Below, piece after piece: positions 4,743-7,579 of a DNA stretch of 7,579 bases; the stretch's first letter is position 1, and every line of letters begins with the position of its first letter. The position numbers and the translations under genes were made by a program. The DNA lies in contig CAZUAS010000117.1 of the NCBI GenBank assembly GCA_964618515.1, forward strand, positions 1-7,579, written 5' to 3'. The stretch comes from JAFGNW01 sp964618515 (GTDB taxonomy: Bacteria > Zixibacteria > MSB-5A5 > GN15 > FEB-12). The notes beneath the pieces are model-generated. The model ran no database searches and was not told where the DNA came from. It was given only the letters and a program-made list of their open reading frames with translations.

Positions 4743-7579
4743 CTATTTGAGCAATACCATCTTTTTGGTGGCACTGAATTTACCAGCCATCAGACGATAG
4801 AAATAAACACCTGATGCGTACCGAGAGGCATCCCACTCTATTTTGTAGTATCCAGGACTGCTTTGGTCGGACCAGGTTTCCACGACCCGGCCCAGAATAT
4901 TATAAACCGTCAGTTTCCATTCGGATGCCTCAGGCAGAGTGAACTCGATAGTCGTTATCGGGTTGAACGGATTGGGATAGTTTTGTGACAGCGTGAAGTC
5001 TTTCGGCAGGTTGTCAACAATCCGGGCTGTCATTACCTGTCCGTCGAAACTGCCCGCTTCAAGATTTTTGATTTTGTCGGGACCATTGATTACAAGCACC
5101 GGACCTTCGTCAAGGGAGGTCTTGCCCTTCATATTATAAATAATGATTCGGGTGTTTTCCCCGTTAAAGTGCGAAAGCATCTCCATTCCTGACACCTTCT
5201 CGTGTAGGGTCGGTTCAGCTTTGCCTTCGATTACCAGGTGCAATGCTCCGATGCGGGTTGTTGCCGAGGTGATGGTCAGGACATTATCGATTATTTCAAA
5301 ATCAGCCGAGTGTGAAGACCCGTCGAAAATTGGTTTCGAAAAAGGCTGGGCATCGTTGATGATGACCCGGATAAGATAGACCAGGTCAGCCACCGTCAAA
5401 GGTAAACCGTCGGCGTTGACGTCGGAAGCGGCGATAGCGCCCTCGACATACTGACCAAAAGCGCTCAGGCCGAAGACAAAATAGTTGGTGAGCATAACGG
5501 CGTCGGAGATTTCATAGGCGATGCCGTTCAGGTTGATGTCGCCGCGGAGGTCGATGGAATCCGCGCAGATGATATCGATACCGCCGTTGATGAAGTCGAC
5601 ACAGCGCATTGGCACGATTTTCTCACCAATCAGACAGGAATTGGGAACGCCGTAGTAACCGGGCAGACCATAATTGTGATTGGTGATATTGTTAAACTCG
5701 AAATCGTAAATTGTACGGTCCACCCACATGGTATCCCCATGCCGAGAGGCGAAGGAGTTGTCGGCACAGTCGATCCAGAAGAAACTGATGGGGACAAACT
5801 GGCATTCCAGCGTCCGGTCGTTGGATATCAGGAATTCGATGGAAGCCAGGGTGCCGACCATGCCGTTTAAGAAGCAGCCGGGATGGTAGGCGCCGTTATT
5901 GGTTTCAGCCAGAGCAACGATGCGCAACAAGCCCGTGGGACAGCCGTTCGAACAGTTGCCGAAAGGACCGAAGCGATAACTGAAATACTCCCAGCCGCAG
6001 GTCTCAATCAGATTCCCCGGCAGTATCCGGGTGGCAATCAGGGCGGAGGCGTCATAAGCTATCAGGAAATCGTAACCGCCGAGTTCCTTGCCGGAGCCGT
6101 TGAGGAATATATCCACCAGCTGATACTGACCCTGAATGACTTTATGGACTTTTTCAATCTGAACATGGACGCATTCGTCAATCTGAATTTCGATACAGAC
6201 GGAGTCGGTAGAGACCTGTCCGCAATCATCGGTGGCGGTGATTTTAAAGCAGTAAATACCGGTCGTATCGGCGGTGAAACAGACCTGGTTGCTGCCGTTA
6301 TAGGTTCCGAAAGGCGCAACGGTAACACCGGAAAGGTTGTTATCCTTGTCCGTGACGGTGACGTCGAAACACAATTCACCGATCTGGTCAAGGAAGGCCA
6401 CGAAATCAGGCGGAGCATTGATAACCGGCGGGGAATTGAAGACCACGCCGACGTTGAGAGTATCGTAATCCACGGCTCCGCAGGAGTCGGTGGCTTTGAA
6501 AATGAAATTATAGGTTTTATCGCTGCCGTCACCGTAGTTGGCCACGAAGCATAATTCACCGGTATTCTGGTCGAAGGTTCCGACCGGGGTTAACATCTCA
6601 ACCGACATGATATTATTATTTATGTCGGTGGTATTGATGTTACGGCAGATGGTCTGGGTATGGCACAGGAAATAGGTCGTATCGTTGCCGGCGTTAACCA
6701 CCGGAGCGCGGTTGATTTCAAAATTAACCAGGAAGGAATCCTTGCAGAAGGCGCCGCAATCATCAAGACACATGAAAACCACCTTGACGTTTTCATTGGT
6801 TGTCGGCGCGTATGACCAGTAGCCGCCGTTTATCGAACCGGGTCCGGAAATAATTTCACAATGGTCGAAATTGTCGTCGACATCGTTGGAGGTGATTACC
6901 AGGGTGACGTTATACGGCTGGCACTGGAAGAAGGTCGTATCGTTCGGCGGTATACATACCGGCGGTGAGTTGAGGGTAACGGCAAAATGTATCGGTGCGG
7001 ACTGGACAGCCGCCCCGCATTTATCCACGGCCGTGATGGTTATAAAGTAGTCTCCTGAAGCCGCGGGGGTAAAACACACCTGCCCGTTGTGATAGGTTCC
7101 CGGACCACTGGAGACATAGGCGGAATCAAGGTTGTTATCTGGATCACTCACTGATACCGCCTGGCAGACCGGCTCGCTCACACACAGGAACTCGGGTTCC
7201 GGGGCAGTGAAAGTGATAACCGGGGGCCGGTTCATCTGGATATTGACATTAATGGTATCCCGGTCGGAAGCATTGCAGGCGTCAACCGCCTCGATAATAA
7301 ACTGGTAGCTGCCGGTGGCGGGCGGGTCAAAACACACTTTTTTGTCAACGGTGTTCAAGGTCCCGTCGCCGCTGACCAGCGTTACCGTGGAAAGATTATC
7401 ATCAACATCGGATACCGTGTATCCGATGCAGATATTGCTCAAACTACACAGGAAGATAGTGGTATCGGCCGGGAAAGTTACCACTGGTGCCGAGTTAAGT
7501 GATATGTTATAAGTCAGGCCGGTAGTATCTTTAGCGCCGCAGGCATCGGTAACGACAACCGTCACCGCATAAGTACCAT
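4743..7579 (-). CDS. Large surface protein: Ig/cadherin-like repeats, cohesin-like region, dockerin-like loops, C-terminal type IX sorting domain; partial
   Basis: About 945 residues are visible; the frame is open to the right edge, so the N-terminus and any signal peptide are missing. The GTG at 7565 is not a real start, because bases 7577-7566 still encode GTYA in the pattern of a repeat unit. Numbering from the GTG, residues 24-462 are five ~86-92-residue repeats opening N-[SR]-x-P-V. Residues about 463-625 look like a cohesin/CBM-type beta sandwich (GGYDFLIAYDASAL; GTLASIEFLI). Residues 675-738 are a dockerin-like pair of calcium loops (DINLNG and DVNADG). Residues 741-850 are a beta-rich linker region. 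Residues 857-940 are a Por-secretion tail with SQNYPNPFNP, YNILGRVV, SGVYFYRL and MVLLK. It is probably exported by type IX secretion and displayed on the cell surface. Its binding partner is unknown. It is monocistronic in the visible part. Confidence 0.85.
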   Translation of the reverse strand, partial: GTYAVTVVVTDACGAKDTTGLTYNISLNSAPVVTFPADTTIFLCSLSNICIGYTVSDVDDNLSTVTLVSGDGTLNTVDKKVCFDPPATGSYQFIIEAVDACNASDRDTINVNIQMNRPPVITFTAPEPEFLCVSEPVCQAVSVSDPDNNLDSAYVSSGPGTYHNGQVCFTPAASGDYFITITAVDKCGAAVQSAPIHFAVTLNSPPVCIPPNDTTFFQCQPYNVTLVITSNDVDDNFDHCEIISGPGSINGGYWSYAPTTNENVKVVFMCLDDCGAFCKDSFLVNFEINRAPVVNAGNDTTYFLCHTQTICRNINTTDINNNIMSVEMLTPVGTFDQNTGELCFVANYGDGSDKTYNFIFKATDSCGAVDYDTLNVGVVFNSPPVINAPPDFVAFLDQIGELCFDVTVTDKDNNLSGVTVAPFGTYNGSNQVCFTADTTGIYCFKITATDDCGQVSTDSVCIEIQIDECVHVQIEKVHKVIQGQYQLVDIFLNGSGKELGGYDFLIAYDASALIATRILPGNLIETCGWEYFSYRFGPFGNCSNGCPTGLLRIVALAETNNGAYHPGCFLNGMVGTLASIEFLISNDRTLECQFVPISFFWIDCADNSFASRHGDTMWVDRTIYDFEFNNITNHNYGLPGYYGVPNSCLIGEKIVPMRCVDFINGGIDIICADSIDLRGDINLNGIAYEISDAVMLTNYFVFGLSAFGQYVEGAIAASDVNADGLPLTVADLVYLIRVIINDAQPFSKPIFDGSSHSADFEIIDNVLTITSATTRIGALHLVIEGKAEPTLHEKVSGMEMLSHFNGENTRIIIYNMKGKTSLDEGPVLVINGPDKIKNLEAGSFDGQVMTARIVDNLPKDFTLSQNYPNPFNPITTIEFTLPEASEWKLTVYNILGRVVETWSDQSSPGYYKIEWDASRYASGVYFYRLMAGKFSATKKMVLLK
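6180..7496 (-). repeat. Five tandem Ig/cadherin-like protein repeats inside the surface-protein gene
   Basis: Units, read in the gene's direction, occupy 7496-7233, 7232-6972, 6971-6714, 6713-6438 and 6437-6180 (88, 87, 86, 92 and 86 residues). A further unit ends just upstream, at the window edge. Each opens with N-[SR]-[APR]-P-V and holds an acidic/Asn motif of the form D-x-[DN]-[DN]-N-[LIF] (VDDNL, PDNNL, VDDNF, INNNI, KDNNL). Each carries a G-[ST]-[YFLI] turn, and ends near D-x-C-[GN]-A/Q. The acidic motif resembles calcium-binding linkers of cadherins, and the opening resembles HYR or tandem Ig folds; both are inferences. The DNA copies have diverged, so this is an old duplication rather than a recent expansion. 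Confidence 0.85.

Noticed and set aside
5883..6554. A 223-codon open frame on the plus strand opposite the surface-protein repeats
   Set aside because: It is antisense to a clearly recognisable coding region, is low in complexity (rich in G, V, E and I), has no recognisable domain and no convincing ribosome site. It is a shadow of the repeat coding strand.

Overview
The window most likely comes from a bacterium of the FCB superphylum. A member of, or relative of, the candidate phylum Zixibacteria is my best guess. The strongest clue is the large surface protein at the right end. It combines Ig/cadherin-like repeats, a cohesin-like region, an unusual dockerin-like pair of calcium loops and a C-terminal Por-secretion (type IX) sorting domain of the 'SQNYPNPFNP' kind. 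I recall this architecture from Zixibacteria and related metagenome-assembled genomes. It is an inference from protein style, not a phylogenetic result.

Layout, left to right. Positions 1-118 (minus) hold the N-terminus of a membrane-anchored protein that runs off the left edge. A 141-bp divergent intergenic region (119-259) carries a good sigma70-like promoter for a two-gene potassium-uptake operon. Its genes are ktrB/trkH-type channel subunit (260-1606, plus) and ktrA/trkA-type RCK regulatory subunit (1615-2262, plus), 8 nt apart. A perfect hairpin with T-rich flanks on both sides (2309-2342) separates the operon from a convergent M3-family oligoendopeptidase F gene (2381-4195, minus). A second divergent intergenic region (4196-4385) carries candidate promoters for that peptidase and for a small stand-alone Smr-domain protein (4386-4667, plus). 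Another bidirectional terminator (4694-4721) lies between the Smr gene and the surface protein (4743-7579, minus), whose N-terminus lies beyond the right edge.

Functionally, KtrB and KtrA form one unit: a K+ translocating membrane dimer gated by a nucleotide-binding cytoplasmic RCK ring. The peptidase, the Smr protein and the surface protein each look monocistronic. Convergent pairs share terminators and divergent pairs share short promoter regions, so this looks like ordinary compact chromosome. I see no mobile elements, CRISPR arrays, tRNA or rRNA genes. No stretch longer than about 200 bp lacks a gene.

The parts most worth a second look are the surface protein, with its lengthened calcium loops and four-cysteine repeats, and the apparent leaderless start of ktrB. 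I found no convincing evidence of a wholly new multi-gene system.
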